From positions 1 through 7,200 of the forward strand of contig JAUIKJ010000146.1 in NCBI GenBank assembly GCA_030430835.1: DNA of 7,200 bases, given 5' to 3'. The number at the start of each line of letters is the position of its first letter. The first letter of the stretch is position 1. A program made the position numbers and the translations under genes. Below the pieces are notes generated by a model that was not told the origin of the DNA, searched no databases, and saw only the letters and a program-made list of their open reading frames with translations. Origin of the DNA: Candidatus Hydrogenedentota bacterium (GTDB lineage: Bacteria; Hydrogenedentota; Hydrogenedentia; Hydrogenedentales; JAEUWI01). Shown here in pieces: positions 1 through 6,234 of this stretch.

Positions 1-1
1 A

Positions 2-73
2 TTGCTGGTGATCCCGATGGTGTATTACATGTTCGGTGGCCGGGACAAGCCCGCCGCTGAAGATTCGGCGTGA
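2..73 (+). CDS. RND-family efflux permease, C-terminal end only (5' part outside window)
   Basis: Only the last 23 codons and a TGA stop are present. The peptide begins LLVIPMVYYMFGG and ends in a short polar tail (RDKPAAEDSA). The hydrophobic part with the V-I-P-x-x-Y-Y pattern matches the end of the last transmembrane helix (TM12) in AcrB/CzcA-type RND transporters, and the second permease here has the same pattern (L-F-V-V-P-L-F-Y) near its own end. The stop overlaps the ATG of that full-length permease in a TGATG arrangement, which supports co-transcription and translational coupling of two tandem RND genes. The identification rests on a very short fragment plus context. The substrate is unknown. 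Confidence 0.7.
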   Translation: MLVIPMVYYMFGGRDKPAAEDSA

Positions 74-3000
74 TGCGCTTTTCGCTGCCATCTTTTGCGC
101 TCGACCGTCCGGTGACGGTGCTGATGGTTTCCATCAGCGTGCTGATCCTTGGTGTCATCGCGTGGTTTCGTCTGCCTCTGACCTTCCTGCCGGATATCGA
201 TGAACCCTTTGTCGGCCTGACGGTACCGTACCCCGGCGGTTCGCCGGAGCAGGTGGAGCAACAAATCGCGAAGCCGGTCGAGGGTGAACTGCGTACCATC
301 CCCGGTCTTCGCCGAATTCGGACCATCTCCAATTCCGACGGCGTTTTCGCGAGCATGCTCTTCGATCTGGACGTGCCGATGACGACGGCAACGGCGGAGA
401 TCCGCGATCGGATGGAGCGTCTGAAGCTGGTGCTTCCGGAAGAAGCGGACCGGATGATGCTACAGCGATTCAGCTCCCGTTCGATTCCCGTGATGGCGGT
501 CGGCTTCTTCAAGGATGGCGACGAGGAAGAATTCATTCATCACCTGCGCACGATTGCCGTGCCGCGCCTGCAGCGCCTCGACGGCGTGGCGAATGTGAAC
601 ATCCTCACGCCGGTGCAGGAGCGGGAGATTCTGATCGAGTTCGATCAGAACACCTTGCGCAGTATGAACCTTGGCCTGGCGCAACTGGTGGCGACGCTCC
701 AGCAGAGCAGTCTCAATGTTTCCGTGGGGGATCTGCAGGACGGGTCCAAACGATACTTCGTGCGCGCCGTGGGCGAGTACCGGCGCATCGACGAGATTGA
801 AGATATCGTGGTGACCCCGAGCGGCCTGCGCCTGAAAGACCTGGCCGAGGTGCGCTTTGCCGCGCGCGAAGAGGTCGCCCACGTTACGCTGGACGGGCAG
901 TCGGGCGCGGTTGCATTGATCGTGAAGGAATCCGAGGCAAACACGGTCGACACCTGCGACAACATCGCGGGCGAGCTGCCGAACATTCTCGCACTGCTTG
1001 ATAAACAGGGCGGTACGGAACCCGTGGTGCACCGCGTGTTCTTTGATCAGTCCGAACTGATCCGGTCCGCGCTGGGCAATCTGTTCAAGCAGGGCATTTA
1101 CGGCGGGTTCATGGCACTCACGGTGCTCTTCTTTTTCCTCCACCGCTTTCGGCCCACGGTTATCGTGGCCTTTGCCATTCCAACTTCGCTGCTGGTGGCG
1201 CTGGTGTTCATGTTTTTCTGGGGCATGGAACTGAATCTCGTAACGATGGTGAGCATGATCATCGCCGTCGGCATGCTGGTCGACAACGCGATCGTGGTCG
1301 TGGAGAACATCATCCGCCACCGGACCATTGGCTTTGATCGTTTCGAGGCATCACGACGCGGCGCGTCGGAGGTGGCCCTCGCGATCTTCGCTTCGACCAC
1401 GACCACCTGGGTTGTGTTTGTGCCGATGTACTACCTTGAAGCGGGCCGCATGTCGATCTTCATGGAGCAGCTCGGGCTCCCTCTGGTCGTGTCGCTCGGT
1501 GGCAGTCTGGTCATCGCGCTGACGCTGATTCCGCTGGCCATGAGCCGCATGAAGGAGACTTCCGACGCCAGCCTCTTCGAGCGCATGGAGCAGCGCATGG
1601 GCCTGATCGCGTCGCCCGAGGGCGAAGACGCGGTGCCCCGCCGTGGCGTGCTCGGCATGATTGGTCGCCTCAATCTCGTGCAACGAATCATCGACACCTA
1701 CAGCACGGGGCTCGCGACCGCACTCCGATTCAAGCTGGTGTCCTTCGTGCTGCTGGGCCTGATGATGTATGTCACCTATGCGATTCCCTTTCAGCGGGTC
1801 GGCATGCGCGACCTGCCCAAGCTCGATACGCGCGAAGTGAAGATCGACATTGAGACGGAACAGAACGTGGACATGGCCGAAACCCGGAAGCTGTTCTCGC
1901 TGCTGGAAGAGCAACTCAATTCCCGACGTGAGGAACTCGGCATCAAGAACATCATGAGTTTCTACGAAGTCGGCGGCGGTGTGCTCGAGATGTATCTCTT
2001 CACGGAAGAAGACGGCCCCGAGTGGGAAACGCCAACGTACGACACCGAGGAAGTGATGCGCATCCTCTCCGAGTCGCTCCCGGGCATGGTGCCGGGCGGT
2101 GAACTGCAGTTTACCGTGACGGACACGGGCACCTCGGGCAGCGAGAAAGCCGTCTCCATAACGATGCGCGGCGACGACACGCAGGAACTGGAACGCTACG
2201 CGGAACAGTTCAAGAAGATCATGGCGGGACTGGAGAACGTTCGCGACGTCACCACCGATCTCGAGAAGAGCAAGCGCGAGATGCAGATCGAGATCGACGA
2301 GGCCCTTGCGGAACGCCGGGGCATTACGCCCTACAATATCGCGACGACGGTGGATGCCGCCCTGCGCGGTGCGCGCCTCCCCTTCATGAAGCAGGGTGGC
2401 CGCGAGATCCCGGTTTGGGCACAGTTCCGTGAAGAGGATCGAAAGTCACGGGCCAACCTGGACAATGTCACGGTGGTGGGCACCACGGGTGATCTGGTGC
2501 CGCTGAACGAGTTGGTGGAGTATTCAAAGGAGACAAGCCCCGCCTCAATCATGCGGGTGGACGGCAAGAATACGATTACAATCTCCGCGAACACGGACAC
2601 CGAAGACCTCGCCTCGATCATGGACAGTCTGACCGAAGCCGCGGCCAACTTTGAGCTGCCGGTCGGCTACAGCATCGGCTTTGGCGACTCGCTGGAAGAA
2701 CTGGGTGAGAACGCATTCCAGTTCAGCACCACCCTGCTGATGGCCGTCATCCTGATCTATCTGGTGATGAGCGCACTTTTCGAATCCCTGCTCTACCCCC
2801 TGTCGATCCTGTCCACGGTACCGCTCGCGCTGGGCGGTGCCTATTGGGCCTTGCTGATTACCGGTACCGCGCTGGACAGCGTCACCATGATTGGGTGCAT
2901 TCTGATGGCGGGGCTGATTGTGAACAATGGAATCGTGATCGTGGATCACATCAACGCACTGCGTACCCGGATGCCGACGCGCGAAGCGGCCATCGTCGAA

Positions 3001-3276
3001 GCGGGCAGCAACCGCTTCCGGCCCGTGATGATGACCGCGATTACCACGATTCTCGGCGTGGTGCCGCTGGCCATGGCGACGACGGGCGGCGCGGCGACCT
3101 TCGCAGGATTGGGGCGTGCCTTGATCGGCGGGTTGACCGCGGGCACCGTGCTGACGCTCTTCGTCGTACCGTTGTTCTATTGCCTGCTGGATGACCTCCA
3201 GCGTTGGCTTTCCGACTTTGCCGGGGCGCTGGTCCATGGCGGGCGGCAGCAGTCGCAGACGGCCAAACCCGAATAG
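73..3276 (+). CDS. RND-family efflux transporter permease (AcrB/MdtB-like), complete
   Basis: This 1067-residue inner-membrane proton-driven pump subunit has the usual length and layout of an AcrB-type RND protein. TM1 is near 12-31, then a large periplasmic domain (contains P54-G-G-S-P-E-Q), FDQS at 324-327, TM2-TM6 at about 341-490, a cytoplasmic linker, TM7 at about 555-572, a second periplasmic domain, and TM8-TM12 at about 886-1040. TM4 carries G400-M-L-V-D-N-A-I, so the first relay aspartate (D404, like AcrB D407) is kept but the second is N405. TM10 reads G947-L-I-V-N-N-G-I, with N951 where AcrB has K940. R981 and T988 match AcrB R971 and T978. I chose ATG at 73 over the in-frame GTG at 70 because it overlaps the upstream stop as TGATG. 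No good Shine-Dalgarno site is visible, which fits coupled translation. It ends with two stops in a row (TAGTAG). The partner adaptor and outer-membrane channel are not in the window, and the substrate cannot be told. Confidence 0.95.
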   Translation: MRFSLPSFALDRPVTVLMVSISVLILGVIAWFRLPLTFLPDIDEPFVGLTVPYPGGSPEQVEQQIAKPVEGELRTIPGLRRIRTISNSDGVFASMLFDLDVPMTTATAEIRDRMERLKLVLPEEADRMMLQRFSSRSIPVMAVGFFKDGDEEEFIHHLRTIAVPRLQRLDGVANVNILTPVQEREILIEFDQNTLRSMNLGLAQLVATLQQSSLNVSVGDLQDGSKRYFVRAVGEYRRIDEIEDIVVTPSGLRLKDLAEVRFAAREEVAHVTLDGQSGAVALIVKESEANTVDTCDNIAGELPNILALLDKQGGTEPVVHRVFFDQSELIRSALGNLFKQGIYGGFMALTVLFFFLHRFRPTVIVAFAIPTSLLVALVFMFFWGMELNLVTMVSMIIAVGMLVDNAIVVVENIIRHRTIGFDRFEASRRGASEVALAIFASTTTTWVVFVPMYYLEAGRMSIFMEQLGLPLVVSLGGSLVIALTLIPLAMSRMKETSDASLFERMEQRMGLIASPEGEDAVPRRGVLGMIGRLNLVQRIIDTYSTGLATALRFKLVSFVLLGLMMYVTYAIPFQRVGMRDLPKLDTREVKIDIETEQNVDMAETRKLFSLLEEQLNSRREELGIKNIMSFYEVGGGVLEMYLFTEEDGPEWETPTYDTEEVMRILSESLPGMVPGGELQFTVTDTGTSGSEKAVSITMRGDDTQELERYAEQFKKIMAGLENVRDVTTDLEKSKREMQIEIDEALAERRGITPYNIATTVDAALRGARLPFMKQGGREIPVWAQFREEDRKSRANLDNVTVVGTTGDLVPLNELVEYSKETSPASIMRVDGKNTITISANTDTEDLASIMDSLTEAAANFELPVGYSIGFGDSLEELGENAFQFSTTLLMAVILIYLVMSALFESLLYPLSILSTVPLALGGAYWALLITGTALDSVTMIGCILMAGLIVNNGIVIVDHINALRTRMPTREAAIVEAGSNRFRPVMMTAITTILGVVPLAMATTGGAATFAGLGRALIGGLTAGTVLTLFVVPLFYCLLDDLQRWLSDFAGALVHGGRQQSQTAKPE

Positions 3277-3286
3277 TAGCTCCGCT

Positions 3287-3316
3287 TTGCGCTTCCCTGG
3301 CCTCATTTGATAAGAT
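3287..3316 (+). promoter_or_regulatory. Candidate sigma70-like promoter for tpiA-secG (extended -10)
   Basis: The gap between the RND gene and tpiA holds TGATAAGAT at 3308-3316. This is an extended -10 pattern (TG, one base, then TAAGAT, which matches four of six consensus bases). A weak TTGCGC at 3287-3292 (three of six) sits 18 bp upstream as a possible -35. Transcription would start around 3323 and give a leader of about 40 nt before the tpiA ATG. This is a pattern match only, and the organism's sigma factor preferences are unknown. Confidence 0.3.
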
Positions 3317-3365
3317 TCGGGGCCTTTGTGCCCAGCTTTTCCCCGGAAACTTGGTGTTTATACTC

Positions 3366-4151
3366 ATGGCTGATTCCAATCGCATCCCGGTTATTGCCGG
3401 AAACTGGAAAATGAACAAGCTCACCGGCGACGCGGTGGCCACTGCCGGCGCGCTGCGCGACCTGACCGGCGATATCGACACGGTGGAAATCATTGTGGCG
3501 CCGCCCTTTACGGCGCTCTATGCCGTGGGTACCGAGTTGGACGATTCCCGCATCGGACTCAGTGGGCAGAATTGCTACCCCAAGGAGAGCGGTGCCTTTA
3601 CCGGAGAGGTTTCCCCGCAGATGTTGCAGGACTGTGGCTGCGGCTGGGTCATTCTCGGCCACAGCGAGCGCCGGCAGCTCTTCGGTGAAAGCGATGCCGT
3701 TATCAATCAGAAGGTTGCCTATGCCCGCGAATGCGGATTGAAGGTGATGTTCTGCATCGGTGAGACCCTGGAAGAGCGCGAAGGCGGCGAGATGAACGCC
3801 GTGCTTTCGCGTCAGGTACGCGAAGGACTCAAGGGCCTTTCGGCGGAAGCGCTTGCCGGTATCGTGGTGGCCTATGAGCCGGTCTGGGCGATCGGCACGG
3901 GCGTGGTGGCCACGCCGGACCAGGCCGAAGAGGCGCACGCCTTCGTGCGCAGTGAGATTGCAGCCGCGTTCGACGAGGCTACGGCCTCGGCGATGCGTAT
4001 TCAATACGGTGGCAGCGTGAAGCCGGACAATGCGGCGGAGCTGATTCGGAAGCCGAATGTGGACGGCTTCCTGGTGGGCGGTGCCTCGCTCGAGGCGGAA
4101 AGTTTTGCACGGATCGTGCGTGCGGCGGCCGACGCCGGCGCGGCGGCCTAG
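3366..4151 (+). CDS. tpiA: Triosephosphate isomerase
   Basis: A 261-residue cytoplasmic TIM-barrel enzyme that interconverts dihydroxyacetone phosphate and glyceraldehyde 3-phosphate in glycolysis and gluconeogenesis. The active site is complete: AGNWKMN at 11-17 supplies N13 and K15, ILGHSERR contains the electrophilic H99, and YEPVWAIGTG contains the catalytic base E171 followed by the flexible loop 6. The phosphate-binding segments YGGSV (214-218) and VGGAS (237-241) are present. The length is close to the usual 250 or so. The reading frame stays open upstream to 3204, but the family N-terminus fits ATG 3366, a few residues before the first strand. The Shine-Dalgarno site is weak: GGAAAC at 3345-3350 lies about 15 nt away and would suit the in-frame GTG at 3354 no better, because it is then too close. 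secG follows 23 bp downstream in an apparent two-gene unit. Confidence 0.97.
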   Translation: MADSNRIPVIAGNWKMNKLTGDAVATAGALRDLTGDIDTVEIIVAPPFTALYAVGTELDDSRIGLSGQNCYPKESGAFTGEVSPQMLQDCGCGWVILGHSERRQLFGESDAVINQKVAYARECGLKVMFCIGETLEEREGGEMNAVLSRQVREGLKGLSAEALAGIVVAYEPVWAIGTGVVATPDQAEEAHAFVRSEIAAAFDEATASAMRIQYGGSVKPDNAAELIRKPNVDGFLVGGASLEAESFARIVRAAADAGAAA

Positions 4152-4158
4152 AACGTTC

Positions 4159-4164
4159 AAAGGA
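4159..4164 (+). promoter_or_regulatory. Shine-Dalgarno site of secG
   Basis: AAAGGA lies in the short tpiA-secG gap and ends 10 nt before the ATG at 4175, a workable spacing. It supports that ATG as the secG start and separate ribosome entry on a shared tpiA-secG transcript. Confidence 0.6.
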
Positions 4165-4174
4165 ACCAATCGGC

Positions 4175-4888
4175 ATGTTGGAGTATATTTTTAGCTGGAC
4201 GACGCTCTATTACCTGCTGCTGGCGCTGTATGTGCCCAGCTGCGTGGGGCTGATCATCATTGTGCTGCTGCAGAAGGGCAAGGGCGTCGGCTTCGCGGGT
4301 GCCTTTGGTGCGGGTCCTGGTTCGGAAGCGGTCTTCGGTCCGCGCAACATTCGCAGCCTGCCGCAGAAGTTGACCTATACCATGGCCACTGTCTTCATGG
4401 TGCTGGCGATTGTTATCTCGATTATCTACGGCCGTGTTTCCGGTGGCGTTGCTCCGGAAATGGTGGAAGAATACGCGAACACGGGTAACTACGATGCGCT
4501 CTTCGACGGCACCGCCGCTGAAGAAGACGCTGCCGCCGCGCCGGAAGTGAACGTGGAAGTGCAGACCGAAGATGGTGCAGCGGTCGCAATCACACCGGAA
4601 GTGACCGTGGAAGAAAGTGCCGACGCCCCGGCGGAAACGCCTGAAGCGGATGCGGCCTCGGCTGACACGATGGTGGAAGAGGCGGCCGAGGAGGTCGTGG
4701 AAGCGGCTGAGGCGGTGGCGGACGGGGCGGACGCCGCGGCGGCTGCGACGGTCGAAGAAGCCGCGGAAGTGGTGGTCGACGCGGTGGAAACGGCGGCAGA
4801 CAACGTGGCCGATGTGGCCGGCGATGCCGTGGAAGCCGTGGAAGAAGCGGCCGAGGACGCCACGACGACCGAGGAAAGCGCGCAGTAG
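4175..4888 (+). CDS. secG: Preprotein translocase subunit SecG with long acidic C-terminal tail
   Basis: SecG is the small membrane subunit that assists SecY/SecE/SecA-driven protein export. The first 90 residues are a standard SecG. TM1 is about 10-32, followed by the family signature L31-L-Q-K-G-K-G and a Gly-rich loop with F44-G-A-G and V53-F-G-P-R-N. TM2 is about 66-85 and ends at Y85-G-R. The protein is 237 residues, whereas SecG is usually about 75-130. The extra 150 residues after R87 contain no Lys, Arg, His, Cys or Trp. They consist mostly of Ala, Val, Glu, Asp and Thr, with roughly 40 acidic residues. Residues 167-232 form six 11-residue repeats (separate entry). The tail is in frame, with GC-rich codons like its neighbours, so it is not an obvious frameshift product. 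In the E. coli topology both SecG termini face the periplasm, so the tail would be extracytoplasmic. That placement is inferred. A strong terminator follows the stop. Confidence 0.93.
   Translation: MLEYIFSWTTLYYLLLALYVPSCVGLIIIVLLQKGKGVGFAGAFGAGPGSEAVFGPRNIRSLPQKLTYTMATVFMVLAIVISIIYGRVSGGVAPEMVEEYANTGNYDALFDGTAAEEDAAAAPEVNVEVQTEDGAAVAITPEVTVEESADAPAETPEADAASADTMVEEAAEEVVEAAEAVADGADAAAAATVEEAAEVVVDAVETAADNVADVAGDAVEAVEEAAEDATTTEESAQ
4673..4870 (+). repeat. Six in-frame 33-bp (11-residue) degenerate repeats in the secG tail
   Basis: Residues 167-232 of SecG divide into six units of 11: VEEAAEEVVEA, AEAVADGADAA, AAATVEEAAEV, VVDAVETAADN, VADVAGDAVEA and VEEAAEDATTT. Positions 1, 4, 5 and 8 of every unit are Ala, Val or Thr. 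With a single exception (D in unit two), acidic residues occur only at positions 2, 3, 6, 7 and 10. This is the pattern of an amphipathic undecad helix. At the DNA level the first and last units still agree at 19 of their first 20 bases, which suggests growth by duplication. The divergence of the middle units shows the array is not recent. Confidence 0.65.
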
Positions 4889-4910
4889 CGCATTGCTCAG
4901 CGGAACTTCG

Positions 4911-4949
4911 CAGGCCCGAGGCGCAGTGCTTTGGGCCTGTTTTTATTTT
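4911..4949 (+). terminator. Strong intrinsic terminator after secG
   Basis: CAGGCCC (4911-4917) pairs perfectly with GGGCCTG (4933-4939). The stem can continue inward through GAGGC (4918-4922) with GCTTT (4928-4932), using two G-U pairs, to give about 12 bp closed by a 5-nt loop. TTTTTATTTT follows directly at 4940-4949. This is a textbook Rho-independent terminator. There is no matching T-run on the other strand, so it acts on + strand transcription only. It ends the tpiA-secG unit and lies about 25 bp before murA. Confidence 0.88.
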
Positions 4950-4958
4950 AGACCCGGG

Positions 4959-4965
4959 AAGGAAA
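4959..4965 (+). promoter_or_regulatory. Shine-Dalgarno site supporting the murA GTG start
   Basis: AAGGAAA sits just after the terminator T-run. Its AAGGA core ends 11 nt before the GTG at 4975. A second purine-rich stretch, GGAAGG at 4968-4973, is only one base from the start and is too close to be the main site. The first element supports GTG 4975 as the initiator. Confidence 0.5.
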
Positions 4966-4974
4966 GCGGAAGGC

Positions 4975-6228
4975 GTGGACAAGATTCTGGTGCGGGGCGG
5001 CAAGCCCCTCGTAGGTTCGGTGCATGTTCGGGGCGCGAAGAACGCGGCACTGCCGTTGATGGCGGGGGCCCTGCTGGCGGAAGCGCCGGTGGTGCTGCAC
5101 AACGTACCGTGCCTGCACGATGTGTTCTCCATGGACAAGCTGCTCACGGGAATGGGTATGCGCATCGAGTTCACCGGGCGTACGATGACGATGGAGGCGG
5201 AAGACGGCATCGTGCCGGAAGCGCCGTATGACCTCGTCCGCACGATGCGCGCTTCTTTCTTCGTGCTTGGCCCATTGCTGGGGCGCTTCGGCAAGGCGAA
5301 AGTCTCACTGCCGGGCGGCTGCGCGATTGGCACGCGCCCGGTCGATATTCACCTGAAAGGCCTCGAGGCGCTGGGCGCGTCGATACGCATAGAAGATGGT
5401 TATGTGGTGGCGGAGGGAAGGCTGAAGGGTGCAAGCCATACCTTGGACTTTCCGAGTGTAGGCGCGACCGAGAACATCATGATGGCGGCGGTACGGGCGG
5501 AAGGCCTCACGCGCATCGGCAATGCCGCGCGGGAACCGGAGATTGAGGATCTCGCGCGGATGCTCAATGCGATGGGCGCGCAGATCTCGGGCGCGGGCAC
5601 GGATCTGATTACGGTGGTGGGTGTGGAAGCACTCGGTGGCACGGAACACGTGGTGATTCCGGATCGCATCGAAGCGGGCACCTTCCTGCTTGCAGGCGTG
5701 GCAACGCATGGCGACGTGACGGTGGTGAACGCGAACGCGGAACACCTTCCGGTCTTCCTTGAGAAGCTGCGCGAAGCGGGCGCCGAGGTGGAAGTGCAGG
5801 GCGGCCGAATCCGTGCCGCCGCGCGCAATGGTATTCAGGCGGTGGACTTTGTCACGCTCCCCTATCCCGGCTTCGCGACGGACCTCCAGGCGCAGATGAT
5901 GGCGATGCTGACCCGGGCGAAAGGCGTGAGCAAAATCAAGGAAACGGTCTTCGAGAACCGTTTCATGCAGGCGGCGGAGTTGGTGCGTATGGGGGCGGAC
6001 ATCGACCTGGAAGGCAACACCGCGATCGTACGTGGCGTGGAACAACTCAGCGGGGCGCCGGTGATGGCTTCGGACCTGCGGGCGAGCGCATCGCTGGTCA
6101 TCGCAGGTCTGATGGCGGATCGCGGGGAAACGGCGATTCGCCGCGTGTATCACATTGATCGCGGCTACGAACGGATTGAAGAGCGCCTGGTGGGCCTGGG
6201 CGCAGACATCGAACGGGTACGCGAGTAA
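4975..6228 (+). CDS. murA: UDP-N-acetylglucosamine 1-carboxyvinyltransferase (MurA)
   Basis: This cytoplasmic enzyme transfers enolpyruvate from phosphoenolpyruvate to UDP-GlcNAc, the first committed step of peptidoglycan synthesis, and is the target of fosfomycin. It has 417 residues against 419 in E. coli. The key residues are intact. K22-N23 lie in RGAKNAALPL. C116 lies in the PGGCAIGTRP loop, the position equal to E. coli Cys115, so the fosfomycin-sensitive Cys form is predicted. R121 follows in the same loop. D303 lies in ATDLQAQ (E. coli Asp305), R369 in DLRASAS, and R396 in HIDRGYERIE. The start is GTG 4975, because MDKILVRGGKPL aligns directly with the family N-terminus. It begins about 25 bp after a strong terminator and I see no convincing promoter between them. 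hisD starts six bases after the stop, which implies a shared transcript. Confidence 0.97.
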   Translation: MDKILVRGGKPLVGSVHVRGAKNAALPLMAGALLAEAPVVLHNVPCLHDVFSMDKLLTGMGMRIEFTGRTMTMEAEDGIVPEAPYDLVRTMRASFFVLGPLLGRFGKAKVSLPGGCAIGTRPVDIHLKGLEALGASIRIEDGYVVAEGRLKGASHTLDFPSVGATENIMMAAVRAEGLTRIGNAAREPEIEDLARMLNAMGAQISGAGTDLITVVGVEALGGTEHVVIPDRIEAGTFLLAGVATHGDVTVVNANAEHLPVFLEKLREAGAEVEVQGGRIRAAARNGIQAVDFVTLPYPGFATDLQAQMMAMLTRAKGVSKIKETVFENRFMQAAELVRMGADIDLEGNTAIVRGVEQLSGAPVMASDLRASASLVIAGLMADRGETAIRRVYHIDRGYERIEERLVGLGADIERVRE

Positions 6229-6234
6229 GGAACC

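Noticed and set aside
460..1320. A 286-codon minus-strand open frame inside the RND gene, and similar ones at 1351-1914 and 2545-3306
   Set aside because: These have the same His, Gln and Arg-rich antisense composition, no family motif, and lie wholly within a well-supported gene on the other strand.
3359..3364. TATACT as a -10 box
   Set aside because: It lies one base before the tpiA ATG, so transcription would begin inside the gene, and there is no -35 at the right distance (CTTTTC).
3204..3365. Upstream extension of the tpiA reading frame
   Set aside because: It would overlap the RND gene and add 54 residues with no family counterpart. TpiA begins a few residues before the AGNWKMN block, which fits ATG 3366.
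4880..4891. Small GCGC-AGTA-GCGC hairpin over the secG stop codon
   Set aside because: A four-base-pair stem is expected by chance in DNA this GC-rich, and a much stronger terminator lies 20 bp further on.
4489..4893. A minus-strand frame rich in Ser, Ala and Thr opposite the secG tail
   Set aside because: Its low-complexity composition simply mirrors the Ala/Glu/Val codons of the tail. The plus frame continues directly from a clear SecG domain.
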